From a virus, in IMG/VR virus record IMGVR_UViG_3300017706_001873, positions 1-25,621 of that record: DNA of 25,621 bases; one strand, 5' to 3'. The position numbers and the translations under genes were made by a program. The notes beneath the pieces are model-generated. The model was not told the DNA's origin and did not search any database. It saw only the letters and a list, made by a program, of their open reading frames with translations. Shown piece by piece: positions 13,926-22,505 of this stretch. Within the stretch, counting starts at the first letter, position 1; each line of letters begins with the position of its first letter.

Positions 13926-16823
13926 TTATTGCTCCTTTTTATATTGTGCGTTAATCATTTTCTGTAACTTGTTTTGCGTGTTACCTGCCATCATATAAAA
14001 TCCATATTTGTTATCATCTATTTTAGCATCGGGTATTTGAGACTCAGGACCATATCCTGGCGCGTCTGTCAATTGTGCCATCCCCGTGTACTGACTAAAC
14101 CCAGCAGTATACCCTATGTAAGCAACTGCAATTGTCTGATCTCCGTATTCACCGTCATCACCAGACTGTACTGCTTCTAACTGTTCTGCTAGATTACTAG
14201 CTGCAACCTCTGCTCCTAATGAATCTGCCAAACTCTCTACTGCACTTCCCACTCTCTGTTCTTGCATTGTAGGAGGAGCTATTTCAAATCTACCATAGTC
14301 AGGTGTTTGCTGACTAAGGAAATCTGAAATACCTGTTCCTGAGGCTATAGCATCATTAAAACCTGTTTCAAAGTTTTGATCTTGTCCGGATATGCCTTGT
14401 CCATCATCAAAACTCTGTATAAAGTCTTGTGTTTGACCGCCACCCGATTGTGTTTGATCTTGTGCTACATCAAACGCTGATGTACTAGCTCCTGTGTCTA
14501 TTGTTGTAACTGCCTGTACTGATGTTTGTCCCATTGACTGTTCTTGTTGTTCTTGTATTGTAGAGTCACCTGTTGTACTCTCTTGGGCTATATAACCGCC
14601 CAAATTGTTACTGCTACCATCTGATGATTGCATTTGTTGTCCACCATCGTTAAATGAATTTCCTGTGCTACCTGATGAACCACTATCTTGTATAATGTCT
14701 TGAACAACACTTACTGTTGCACTATCCCCACCAAAGTCTGCTTTACCGATAGCTGCTGAGATTGATATGGATGCTGATGATACTGCAGCTAAACTACCGC
14801 CACCTTTTTGTCTACGACTTCGGGTGTCACGACTTGGCTCTTCTCTAATTTGTTGTTCTTCTCTAACTTCTTCCCTTGCCTCTTCTTCTCTAAGTTCCTC
14901 TGCAGATTCCTCTTCTTGGAAAAACTCCTCTTCCATTTCAGGCATTAAAAGTTCTTCTAACTCTTCTTCACTAATTAATTCTTGGAACGCTTCATCGTCG
15001 ATTAGATCTTCAATTCTTTCTTCTCCAACTTCCTCAATAAACTCTTCAAATATTTCTTCTTCCTGTTCTTCTAATGCTTCACGCTCGAAGTCTTCTAAGT
15101 ATTCATCTTCAGGTCTGTCTTCTTCAAAGTCTTCTGGGTTAAAATCTTCTTCTCCACATGTAGGGCAATCTCTTAAATCGCCTGGGATGGCAATTAGATA
15201 TTCTAAGTCCTCATTATCTAAGTGGCTGTGATACATTAAGTCATCTGCTACTTGAGGATCTAAAGCATAGTCATATGTTTCCCAAACCATTTCCCCTTCT
15301 TCACTAAATTCTACCTCTGCTCCATACCATTCGTCCACTTGTTCTTGTCCAAACTCTCGAACGTCTATATCATACCACTCTTCCATGGTAAAATCTTCAT
15401 AGCCCTCCCCGAAGTGTTCTATGTTTTGATCGTGTTCTACTTCTGCCCAGGTCTCGTCTAATTCGCCTGTTAACATTAAAGTGGCCATGTCCTCATACTC
15501 TTCTTCAATATGGGTACCCATATGGTCTGTGCCGTTCCATTGGATACTAGGATCTAAGCCTAACGCAGCTATATCATCTTGACCCATTGTTATAAGTACT
15601 GCATCCTGTATACTCATACCTGAATCTACTAGCATTTGTTGTTCGCCGTTTAACTGATCGTATTGTAGAGAGTCGTCTTCTCTGGGATCGTATCCGCATG
15701 CACCACAATCATTTCCGTCTGCAAACCCTTGTTGGTTTTCTCTGTCCTGGTCAGTATAACCATATTCATCACCCTGCATGGACATCATATCGTCCCACAT
15801 TGCTTGTTCTTCCTCTTCTATACGCTGGAGTTCTGCATAGTAACCTGGACATGTAGAACTAAACAAAGGATCTCTATCACACTCTGAGTCTGCATATGCC
15901 TCAGCGAAACCTCCACATTGTGGGGAATACAATGGATCGTTTTGGCATTCTAAAAATAATTGTTGAGCTGCGTATGCGTCATCGTATCCTGGACAGTTTG
16001 ATGAAGATAAAGGATCAACTTCACATGAATTGTCTTGAGTATCTGAGTATATAACCTTGCCTGTTGTCCAGCCAGTGCCGATGTTAGCTCCTTCTATGTT
16101 TCCATTAGCGTTATCGTAACTATCAAAGGTTGTATGTCCGCCTGTGTTGTCATCGTAATATAAAAATGTTTTATGTTCGCCGTCGGAACCTTTACCTTGT
16201 TCACCGATTAACACATCATGATTTTTAATATCTAATTCTCCATACAACATACCAAAGGTATTGTCATCACGGATTATAAGCTCGAAACTATTACTAGAAG
16301 GTCTGTTGTACTCCCTCATAAAGTACCAACCATATACAACATAGTCTCCAAAGTTTTGATAAGCCATCTTAGATGATCTTGTTGTACCGTCGTCTAATGT
16401 TGCAATACCTAGAATAAGGTCTGTCCAAAAAGGATACAATGTGTAGTCTCTGTAAGGAAGTGGTTGTGGTGTGTAATCATTACATTGTGCTGAAGGTGCA
16501 CCACCGGTTGATTTAATTAAGTTAAGACATCCATTGGTATTTTGTCTACCACCATCAAATGTTTCGCCCCACCTAGTAAAGTCAAACCCCCAATGAGTTT
16601 CTGCACATCTACCATCGTCAGATCCGCTGCAATTTGTACCTGAATTATAAATGTTGAATAGTGGTATATTACCAACACCAGGACCGCCGGCTTCTGATCC
16701 GTCTGCTATAGACCAATCATTTCCTGTACCATCATAAGTAGAGGCACCATCAGCATTTCCCACAAAGGCAACACATAGGTAAGCCACAAATATTAGTTTG
16801 CTGAAGAAGTTAGTAATTTCCAT
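13926..16823 (-). CDS. Secreted nidogen-like protein with Cys repeats and acidic region (965 aa)
   Basis: A signal peptide covers about residues 1-26 (hydrophobic KLIFVAYLCVAFVG, then ADGA). Residues about 45-235 resemble a nidogen (NIDO) extracellular domain: LFNIYN, YPFWTDLILG, NSFELIIRDDNTFGMLYGEL and DVLIGEQG. Three repeats C-x-x-DPL-x-S-x-x-C-P/G-G-Y/F follow at 267-328. Then come a Gln/Asp-rich stretch, a very acidic Glu-rich segment (about 555-660) and a Ser/Gln/Gly-rich segment. The conserved-looking C-terminus has YIGYTAGFSQYTGM and ends near QKMINAQYKKEQ. NIDO domains mediate extracellular adhesion in animals and also occur in bacteria and phages. The first 31 bases overlap the end of the Asn/Thr-repeat gene. 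It may be an exported or surface protein rather than a capsid part. Confidence 0.83.
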   Translation of the reverse strand: MEITNFFSKLIFVAYLCVAFVGNADGASTYDGTGNDWSIADGSEAGGPGVGNIPLFNIYNSGTNCSGSDDGRCAETHWGFDFTRWGETFDGGRQNTNGCLNLIKSTGGAPSAQCNDYTPQPLPYRDYTLYPFWTDLILGIATLDDGTTRSSKMAYQNFGDYVVYGWYFMREYNRPSSNSFELIIRDDNTFGMLYGELDIKNHDVLIGEQGKGSDGEHKTFLYYDDNTGGHTTFDSYDNANGNIEGANIGTGWTTGKVIYSDTQDNSCEVDPLSSSNCPGYDDAYAAQQLFLECQNDPLYSPQCGGFAEAYADSECDRDPLFSSTCPGYYAELQRIEEEEQAMWDDMMSMQGDEYGYTDQDRENQQGFADGNDCGACGYDPREDDSLQYDQLNGEQQMLVDSGMSIQDAVLITMGQDDIAALGLDPSIQWNGTDHMGTHIEEEYEDMATLMLTGELDETWAEVEHDQNIEHFGEGYEDFTMEEWYDIDVREFGQEQVDEWYGAEVEFSEEGEMVWETYDYALDPQVADDLMYHSHLDNEDLEYLIAIPGDLRDCPTCGEEDFNPEDFEEDRPEDEYLEDFEREALEEQEEEIFEEFIEEVGEERIEDLIDDEAFQELISEEELEELLMPEMEEEFFQEEESAEELREEEAREEVREEQQIREEPSRDTRSRRQKGGGSLAAVSSASISISAAIGKADFGGDSATVSVVQDIIQDSGSSGSTGNSFNDGGQQMQSSDGSSNNLGGYIAQESTTGDSTIQEQQEQSMGQTSVQAVTTIDTGASTSAFDVAQDQTQSGGGQTQDFIQSFDDGQGISGQDQNFETGFNDAIASGTGISDFLSQQTPDYGRFEIAPPTMQEQRVGSAVESLADSLGAEVAASNLAEQLEAVQSGDDGEYGDQTIAVAYIGYTAGFSQYTGMAQLTDAPGYGPESQIPDAKIDDNKYGFYMMAGNTQNKLQKMINAQYKKEQ

Positions 16824-18133
16824 TCTGTTTTACAAGTAGTCCCTGATTTTCTAATACCTTTATGTTTGCCTGCGGTGTGGTCTGTCTTTTTGCAGGCCTT
16901 AATCCAATCTGTTTTTTTATTCTTTTCATCTTTGCTGGCTAATATTACTTTTAAAGCAACCTGCTCTTCTCGCCTTTCCATCTTCTGTTGATACTCTTTA
17001 AAGTCCGGTCTTTCATGAGCATTTTCGTCCCACTTAGCTGCGGCTTCTTGGCCTATGGCTCCTTCATATGGACAAGGAGTGCCTGCCATTTCCATTGCTT
17101 GAAATACTCGTTTGTCCTGGCACATTAATGAAACTGCTGCCACTTTCATTCCCATATCATATACGGTTTTAGAAAGTTTAATTCTTTCACAATTTAAATC
17201 GTTAACTGATCTACCACCTGATATACCAAATATCTGTCCTTGGAAAGCACCACTTACGCCTGTTGTACATAAGTCCTGCGAAAACGATGCCCCTATACTG
17301 GGTGCTATAGCACTAGCTGGAGGACTCTTAATTTCTTGTTTAATGTTCTGTGTCGTTTCGTTTATGTTTTTGTTGGTGTTATTATTGGTGTTGTTACTGG
17401 TATTTGTATTGTTTGTTTTAACATTACTATCACTAGTACTTTCGTTTTTGTTAATATTCTCGTTTTTATTATCAGAAGTCGTATTGTTGTTATTATTATT
17501 GGTATTGTTAGACGTGCTATTTACAGTTTGATCTACCGTAGAGTTATTTGTGTTCGTATTATTAGCAGTACTGTTGACAGTTGAATTATTTGTGTTTGTA
17601 TTATTAGAAGTAGAGTTATTCGTGTTGTTATTGGTATTAGTGCTAGTATTCGTGTTCGTATTGTTATTGGTATTTGTGTTGTTACTAGTCGATGTGCTAG
17701 TATTGTTATTTGTGTTATTATTGGTGTTCGTATTATTATTTGTGTTGTTAGAGGTATTGATGTTAGTATTTGTGTTGGTATTTGTGTTGGTATTGGTTGA
17801 AGTATTAGTATTTGTATTTACGTTGGTACTAGTGTTAGTATTCGTATTAGTGTTATTGCTAGTATTTGTGTTCGTGTTCGTATTAACCGAAGTATTATTA
17901 TTTGTATTGGTTGAAGTATTAGTATTCGTCGACGTATTTGTATTCGCGTTCGTGTTCGTATTGTTGTTAGTATTAGTTGCTGTTGAGGTAGTCGTCGTTG
18001 TAGTAGTCGTAGTATTATCTACTGACTCACAATATTGAGTACCTTGAGTACAATCACCTGTTTGGTCTGCATGTACATTAATTGATAGGACTAAAATACT
18101 CATAGCTCCCAGAGCAAAAATAATTTTCTTCAT
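16793..18133 (-). CDS. Secreted Asn/Thr-repeat protein with conserved C-terminal domain (446 aa)
   Basis: A clear signal peptide (MKKIIFALGAMSILVLSINVHA, quoted here as MKKIIFALGAMSIL plus VLSINVHA) ends near residue 22. Two cysteines follow. Residues about 41-255 consist almost only of Asn, Thr and Ser in TN, NNT and TNTN units. The C-terminal domain (about 265-446) is ordinary sequence: SPPASAIAPSIGASF, then NDLNCERIKLSKTVYDMGMK, then CQDKRVFQAMEMAGTPCPYEG, with Cys residues that could pair after export. I recall related C-terminal domains in marine phage proteins, without known function. The Asn/Thr tract probably forms an extended, possibly glycosylated stalk. The gene precedes and overlaps the nidogen-like gene. 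Confidence 0.82.
   Translation of the reverse strand: MKKIIFALGAMSILVLSINVHADQTGDCTQGTQYCESVDNTTTTTTTTTSTATNTNNNTNTNANTNTSTNTNTSTNTNNNTSVNTNTNTNTSNNTNTNTNTSTNVNTNTNTSTNTNTNTNTNTNINTSNNTNNNTNTNNNTNNNTSTSTSNNTNTNNNTNTNTSTNTNNNTNNSTSNNTNTNNSTVNSTANNTNTNNSTVDQTVNSTSNNTNNNNNNTTSDNKNENINKNESTSDSNVKTNNTNTSNNTNNNTNKNINETTQNIKQEIKSPPASAIAPSIGASFSQDLCTTGVSGAFQGQIFGISGGRSVNDLNCERIKLSKTVYDMGMKVAAVSLMCQDKRVFQAMEMAGTPCPYEGAIGQEAAAKWDENAHERPDFKEYQQKMERREEQVALKVILASKDEKNKKTDWIKACKKTDHTAGKHKGIRKSGTTCKTEWKLLTSSAN
17360..18014. repeat. Low-complexity Asn/Thr-coding repeat tract
   Basis: The minus strand is an imperfect run of AAT, AAC, ACT and ACN codons, roughly six-base units, encoding (TN)n with interspersed Ser. 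Synonymous codons vary along the run. The tract is therefore not a fresh slippage product, and selection on the protein is plausible. The opposite strand is open only because of this composition. Confidence 0.85.
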
Positions 18134-18211
18134 CAGTCTTTTCCCATGTTAACGAAGTTTAGTAACTTCTGTTTTTTGCTACGCTTTACTACATTTGGAT
18201 GTTGAGTATTA

Positions 18212-18499
18212 CTACTCGTTATTACTAATAGTAATATCGTCCAAACTACGCTTGACGTGCTCTGCCTCCCTGATCTCTATTACTGTATCCAACTTCTGTT
18301 GCAATCTGATGTTATCATTATCCAACATACGAATTTTTTCCATAAGCCTTAGGCTTGTGCTATGTATTTCTTCTATGAGTGGTTCTATTTGTTCTGTTAT
18401 AAATTTCCAAATAAAGTAAACCAGATATAGCAATAATCCACTACTAACAATAGGAAAACCATAATCGGAAATTGCAATTGCAACAGTTTGAGGATCCAT
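18212..18499 (-). CDS. YvrJ/holin-like small membrane protein B (95 aa)
   Basis: The N-terminus MDPQTVAIAISDYGFPIVSS is followed by a hydrophobic helix (GLLLYLVYFIWKFI, residues 21-34) and a charged coiled coil (about 40-80). The D/E-x-GFPIV motif before the helix is shared with the upstream 93-aa gene and is like the YvrJ family and BhlA/UviB-type holin-like proteins. The ATG overlaps the upstream stop by one base (TAATG). It is probably an inner-membrane protein. Whether it is a holin, a membrane sensor or a partner of the downstream coiled-coil protein is open. Confidence 0.78.
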   Translation of the reverse strand: MDPQTVAIAISDYGFPIVSSGLLLYLVYFIWKFITEQIEPLIEEIHSTSLRLMEKIRMLDNDNIRLQQKLDTVIEIREAEHVKRSLDDITISNNE

Positions 18500-18780
18500 T
18501 AATCATTCCTCGCATCGTCTTTGCCCTTGGCTCTGGCAACACGATCTATGTCCGGTCTAATACCCAATACATTGCACACTGTGACATCAATTCTTATGGT
18601 GTCATTGTTCATGGTGCTCACGCGATTTTCCATACCCTTAAGTATGTTATTGAGAAATTTAAGTTGATCCAGAATACCGTTAAGTATATGATTAACTGCG
18701 ACAAAGATAAAAACACCAGCTACTAAACTGATGACAATAGGGAATCCTAATTCGGCTATAATGCCTAATGCTTCTTCCAT
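18499..18780 (-). CDS. YvrJ/holin-like small membrane protein A (93 aa)
   Basis: MEEALGIIAELGFPIVISLV leads into a hydrophobic helix (about residues 12-29). A short amphipathic coiled region (ILDQLKFLNNILKGMENRV) and a basic Asp/Lys-rich tail follow. The same E-x-GFPIV motif as the next gene marks them as paralogues, diverged apart from motif and layout. It is the first gene of the leftward cluster, with AGGAGAG at 18788-18794 and a late-type promoter at 18837-18844. A holin role would fit late expression, but the lysozyme is far away at 9705. Confidence 0.78.
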   Translation of the reverse strand: MEEALGIIAELGFPIVISLVAGVFIFVAVNHILNGILDQLKFLNNILKGMENRVSTMNNDTIRIDVTVCNVLGIRPDIDRVARAKGKDDARND

Positions 18781-18836
18781 TTACACGCTCTCCTGTTTCC
18801 TGTGTTGGTAGAGTCTGTGTTTCTGTATGTAACTCT

Positions 18837-18844
18837 TATTTATG
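18837..18844 (-). promoter_or_regulatory. T4-type late promoter for the membrane/secreted cluster
   Basis: The minus strand reads CATAAATA, a variant of the GATAAATA octamer, about 57 bases upstream of the first cluster gene. No other promoter-like element is visible within the five-gene cluster. Confidence 0.45.
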
Positions 18845-18894
18845 CATAAACCGCAAAAATAGATCCTGGGCATACTGTTTTAGTAAGTAGAAGT

Positions 18895-21567
18895 ATGAAA
18901 TCTATTGCATTTATAGACGTTTTTGGCTTGCCGTATGACGGAGACACCCTTAACCGTAGAGGACTAGGCGGGTCGGAAAGTGCCGTAATCCAATTAAGCA
19001 GAGAATTAGCACTATTAGGCTATGACGTAAAGGTATTTAACGATTGCACCAGGGACGACTGTAAGCCTGGCGTATATCATGATGTAACATATATACCATT
19101 GTCGGAAATAATTAATTACACTCAAGGTTTTGATGTCATGATTTCCAGTCGTACAGTAGCACCTTTTGCACCCAATGCTATTAAAGAACGCTTTAAGACC
19201 TTTACTGTCATGCCTGACTTTGAACATGTTTCCAATGCTAGCAGATATCGCGTCCTATGGATGCATGATACTTTTTGTGATGGGGACGATTTGATCGAAG
19301 GCATGTGTCTGGATGGCTTGATACACAAAGTATTTACACTGAGTGATTTCCATACTACCTATGTCACAAACTGCGATCATGGCAAAAAAAGAAACTTTGA
19401 AGTCATGAAAAAATATATTTTTCAGACCAGAAATGCTATTACAAAATATGGTGATGATTGGGTGGATGTTACTACAAAGGATCCCAATCTGTTTGTTTTT
19501 AACAGTAGTGTTACAAAGGGCATGAGAAGTTTAGTTGAACGTATCTGGCCCAGAGTCAAAGAACAATTGCCAGAAGCAAAGTTGGCGATTCTGGGAGGGT
19601 ATTATAAATTTGGCGACAATGATGCCAAGGACGAACAACAACAAACATATGAAAATTTAAAATCACTTGCTGAAAATAATCCTGATTTAAACATACAATT
19701 TACTGGCATTGTTACACCACCAGAAGTTGCAATGTGGATGAGAAGATCCAGCTTTATGCTTTATCCCGGTGAATTTCCAGAAACTTATGGCATCAGTGTG
19801 CTGGAGGCTCTGAGCTATAATACTCCAGTTATATGTAACATTTTTGGTGCCTTGGAAGAGGTTGCCATAGATCAGGCATGCTGGAAGACTCCCTATGCTA
19901 TACAGGCAAATGGATTATTTCCCAACATCGTAGGTGCTGACCAGGAGGATAGATTTGTAAATTTGACTATTGAGGCCTATAATAATACATACTTGCATCA
20001 ACAAAAGCAATATGCATGCAACCAATTAGCAGGGATCAATACATGGGATACAGTAGCACTACAATGGAAACAACATTTCTGTGCAGCACTTAAATTTGAT
20101 TATCTATCCAAAGTTGAATATCAAAGCGTAAGTGACATTAATCAAAGGGTAAAGCATGTTTTTGGCACTAGATTTAGTAATCCCCACCATAACCCAGTTA
20201 TCAGAAAAAAACAACAACACATTGACGTTGTGGTGCCTTTCTATAACGCAACCAAATTTTTGCCGCTGTGTTTAAAAAGTATTTTTGCACAGGACTATGA
20301 CAATTATACAGTACATCTCATCAATGATGCAAGCACAGATAATCCACTGGAAACCATAGACGATATATTAAAAATACACCGACCTGACTGTAACTTAAAA
20401 GTATACGACAATAAAGAAAATCTAGGTGCAGTAAGAAATCAAGTGGAATTAATAAACAAACTTGATCCTGAAAACATAGTAATACTTGTTGATGGCGATG
20501 ATTGGCTTTATCCAGATTCAGAAATTTTCCAAAAGATAAACAATCTATATCACGCAGATTGTGAGTTTAGTTATGGGAGTTGTTGGAGTTTAGTGGACGG
20601 TATTCCCTTAATAGCCCAACCATACCCTCCAAACATACAGCAAAATAAACAATACAGATCTCATCGCTTTTCCTGGAACATGCCTTACACACACTTAAGA
20701 ACCTTCAGAGCACGTATGTTGCATATATACAAGGACACCACATATCAGGATGCCAATGGCAAATGGCTTAAAGCAGGTGGCGATACTGCCCTATTTTACG
20801 CTGCCTTAGAAGCAGCACATCCCGACAAAGTAGTTTGTGTTCCTGATCTATGGTACGTCTACAATGATGCTCATAGCGATAACGACTACAAAGTCAACGC
20901 AGAAGAACAAACAAGCAATGCAAACTATGTGCTTAATCATGGTGTAGACTGGCTGGACGATCCCAAAGTGTATGCCAGTGCTAAAAAACGAGTATTGATA
21001 GCTATACCCACCGCTAAAAACATTGAAGTTGATACCTTCAAAAGTATTTACGACCAAATAGTGGACGACAATATTGAGATAGATTTTCAATATTTTTATG
21101 GGTATCGCGTGGATCAAATCAGAAACTTAATTGCAGATTGGGTAATAAAAGGAAATTATGACTATCTGTTTAGTGTGGATAGTGACATTACATTTGACAA
21201 TGACGTGTTACAAAAATTTCTGGATCATGATTTGGATATTGTTAGTGGTATATACAGACAAAGAAAGGAAGATCAGATTTTGGAAATATATGCTGAACAT
21301 GGCGGGAATGTATCCTGGGAGGATATACAAAACAAGCAACTAATTAAAATAGGGGCATGTGGATTTGGGTGTGTTTTAGTAAAACGTAAAGTGTTTCAGT
21401 CTGTGGGGCAACCTGCATTTGAATACCATGTTGCATTAAATCACAAAAACACAATAAGCGAGGACTGGGATTTTTGTGCCAAGGCACGAGATAAGGGTTT
21501 CGAAGTCTGGGCAGACACAGATGTAGTTTGTGGCCACATTGGTAGCACTACATATAAAATCTCTTAA
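18895..21567 (+). CDS. Three-domain glycosyltransferase fusion (890 aa)
   Basis: Three domains follow each other. Residues 1 to about 400 are a GT-B fold of the GT4 type, with GLGGSESAVIQLSREL (23-38), a glycan-transferase strand LAILGGYY (230-237) and the EX7E motif E296...E304 in FPETYGISVLEA. Residues about 442-690 are a GT-A fold of the GT2 type, with IDVVVPFYNATKFLPLCLKS, NDASTD and the metal-binding DGDD at 533-536. Residues about 698-890 are another GT-A-like domain, with VLIAIPT at the start and DSD at 762-764. No signal peptide is seen, so action is cytoplasmic. Possible acceptors are virion proteins, modified DNA bases or host surface glycans. No ribosome site better than GTAGAAG precedes ATG 18895. 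Confidence 0.88.
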   Translation: MKSIAFIDVFGLPYDGDTLNRRGLGGSESAVIQLSRELALLGYDVKVFNDCTRDDCKPGVYHDVTYIPLSEIINYTQGFDVMISSRTVAPFAPNAIKERFKTFTVMPDFEHVSNASRYRVLWMHDTFCDGDDLIEGMCLDGLIHKVFTLSDFHTTYVTNCDHGKKRNFEVMKKYIFQTRNAITKYGDDWVDVTTKDPNLFVFNSSVTKGMRSLVERIWPRVKEQLPEAKLAILGGYYKFGDNDAKDEQQQTYENLKSLAENNPDLNIQFTGIVTPPEVAMWMRRSSFMLYPGEFPETYGISVLEALSYNTPVICNIFGALEEVAIDQACWKTPYAIQANGLFPNIVGADQEDRFVNLTIEAYNNTYLHQQKQYACNQLAGINTWDTVALQWKQHFCAALKFDYLSKVEYQSVSDINQRVKHVFGTRFSNPHHNPVIRKKQQHIDVVVPFYNATKFLPLCLKSIFAQDYDNYTVHLINDASTDNPLETIDDILKIHRPDCNLKVYDNKENLGAVRNQVELINKLDPENIVILVDGDDWLYPDSEIFQKINNLYHADCEFSYGSCWSLVDGIPLIAQPYPPNIQQNKQYRSHRFSWNMPYTHLRTFRARMLHIYKDTTYQDANGKWLKAGGDTALFYAALEAAHPDKVVCVPDLWYVYNDAHSDNDYKVNAEEQTSNANYVLNHGVDWLDDPKVYASAKKRVLIAIPTAKNIEVDTFKSIYDQIVDDNIEIDFQYFYGYRVDQIRNLIADWVIKGNYDYLFSVDSDITFDNDVLQKFLDHDLDIVSGIYRQRKEDQILEIYAEHGGNVSWEDIQNKQLIKIGACGFGCVLVKRKVFQSVGQPAFEYHVALNHKNTISEDWDFCAKARDKGFEVWADTDVVCGHIGSTTYKIS

Positions 21568-21585
21568 ATTTAATCATATTTAGCG

Positions 21586-21600
21586 ATACAAAATTTGTAT
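21586..21600. repeat. AT-rich inverted repeat between convergent genes
   Basis: ATACAAA-A-TTTGTAT forms 7-base arms around one base. It lies between the convergent glycosyltransferase and adhesin genes. It could be a weak bidirectional terminator, but it lacks a GC-rich stem. Confidence 0.35.
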
Positions 21601-21616
21601 ACAAAAGGTATAATAT

Positions 21617-22504
21617 TTAAAATGTTATGCTACCAGAGCCTGTAAAAAGGTATCTGTAATATGTAGTACCGCCCGAAGAATATGTACTTGTGGTAGGATT
21701 ACCTGATGTTGCCACTGCCTGGTATTCAGAAGTCATACAAACTAAGCCACTGCCACCATCACCGCCATTGTAGCTTCCCGCAAAGCCTCCACCACCACCA
21801 CCGCCACCAGTGTTAGCTGCTCCAGCTTGTGCAGCAGTAGAGGAAGAATTGCCCCCGTTGCCACCTCCACCAGAACCTCCCGATCCCCCACTACCGGTAT
21901 AGGCGCCACCACCTCCACCACCACAGTAGGTTACAGATGTTCCTGTGATACTGCTTGCTCTGCCAGTACCACCAATGCCTCCGCCACTGGAACGGTAGCT
22001 ACCACCGCTGCCCCCAGCTCCACCGCCAGCACCTGCGTTAGAATATGGCCAGCCAGCAGGATAATCACCACCACCACCGGAATTCCCATAACTTGGCGAG
22101 GTGCTGCCTGTAGCAGTAGCCGAACCCCCACCTGATAACAAATTTCGTAAATCGCCGCCGCCCCCTGAGCCACCATTACAATTAGCAACAGTGGTATTAT
22201 AACCAGCACCATTACCGCCAGCTATAGCAGTAGCAATAGAACCAAAACTTGAACTTGAACCTTTTCCTGAAGTAGTGCCGCCGGCGCCAACTGTTACGGT
22301 ATAAGCAACGCCTGATGATATAGTTACTGCTGAAGTTTCATGAAATCTTCCAGCACCACCACCCCCACCGATATTATTTCCTGCGGCGTCACCTCCCGCA
22401 CTTCCAGGACCTAGCACTAACATTGCAGCCGAAAAAGTTGCAGGATTACCGCCGCTGGTAACTGTGGATGCCGCTTGTTGTACTATGCTAAAAATTTTAC
22501 TCAT
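21617..22504 (-). CDS. Glycine-rich tail-fibre tip adhesin (gp38-like in character)
   Basis: From ATG 22504 the product is 295 aa: MSKIFSIVQQAASTV, then a long region of Gly-rich blocks (GGGGGAG, GGAGGSGGS, GGGGGGGGF) separated by Ser/Thr/Asn/Tyr-containing loops. It ends in YYRYLFTGSGSITF, a closing strand common in Gly-rich phage tail proteins. Glycine-rich sandwiches with exposed loops form receptor-binding tips in T4-like phages that carry a gp38-type adhesin. A longer in-frame start at 22549 would add 15 residues but overlap the preceding gene; 22504 lies one base past that gene's stop and is preferred. It is the distal gene of the fibre cluster and probably a main determinant of host range. 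Confidence 0.78.
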   Translation of the reverse strand: MSKIFSIVQQAASTVTSGGNPATFSAAMLVLGPGSAGGDAAGNNIGGGGGAGRFHETSAVTISSGVAYTVTVGAGGTTSGKGSSSSFGSIATAIAGGNGAGYNTTVANCNGGSGGGGDLRNLLSGGGSATATGSTSPSYGNSGGGGDYPAGWPYSNAGAGGGAGGSGGSYRSSGGGIGGTGRASSITGTSVTYCGGGGGGAYTGSGGSGGSGGGGNGGNSSSTAAQAGAANTGGGGGGGGFAGSYNGGDGGSGLVCMTSEYQAVATSGNPTTSTYSSGGTTYYRYLFTGSGSITF

Positions 22505-22505
22505 A

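Noticed and set aside
14767-15231. Plus-strand 154-residue Ser-rich open frame
   Set aside because: It is antisense to the Glu-rich part of the nidogen-like gene; GAA/GAG codons read backwards as Ser/Phe/Leu.
17550-18038. Long plus-strand open frame encoding a Val/Leu/Phe-rich hydrophobic protein
   Set aside because: It is the complement of the Asn/Thr repeat. The composition alone removes stop codons, and there is no ribosome site or sensible protein.
21827-22135. Plus-strand open frame within the adhesin gene
   Set aside because: It is the antisense of glycine codons and lacks a ribosome site; the minus-strand adhesin explains the region.
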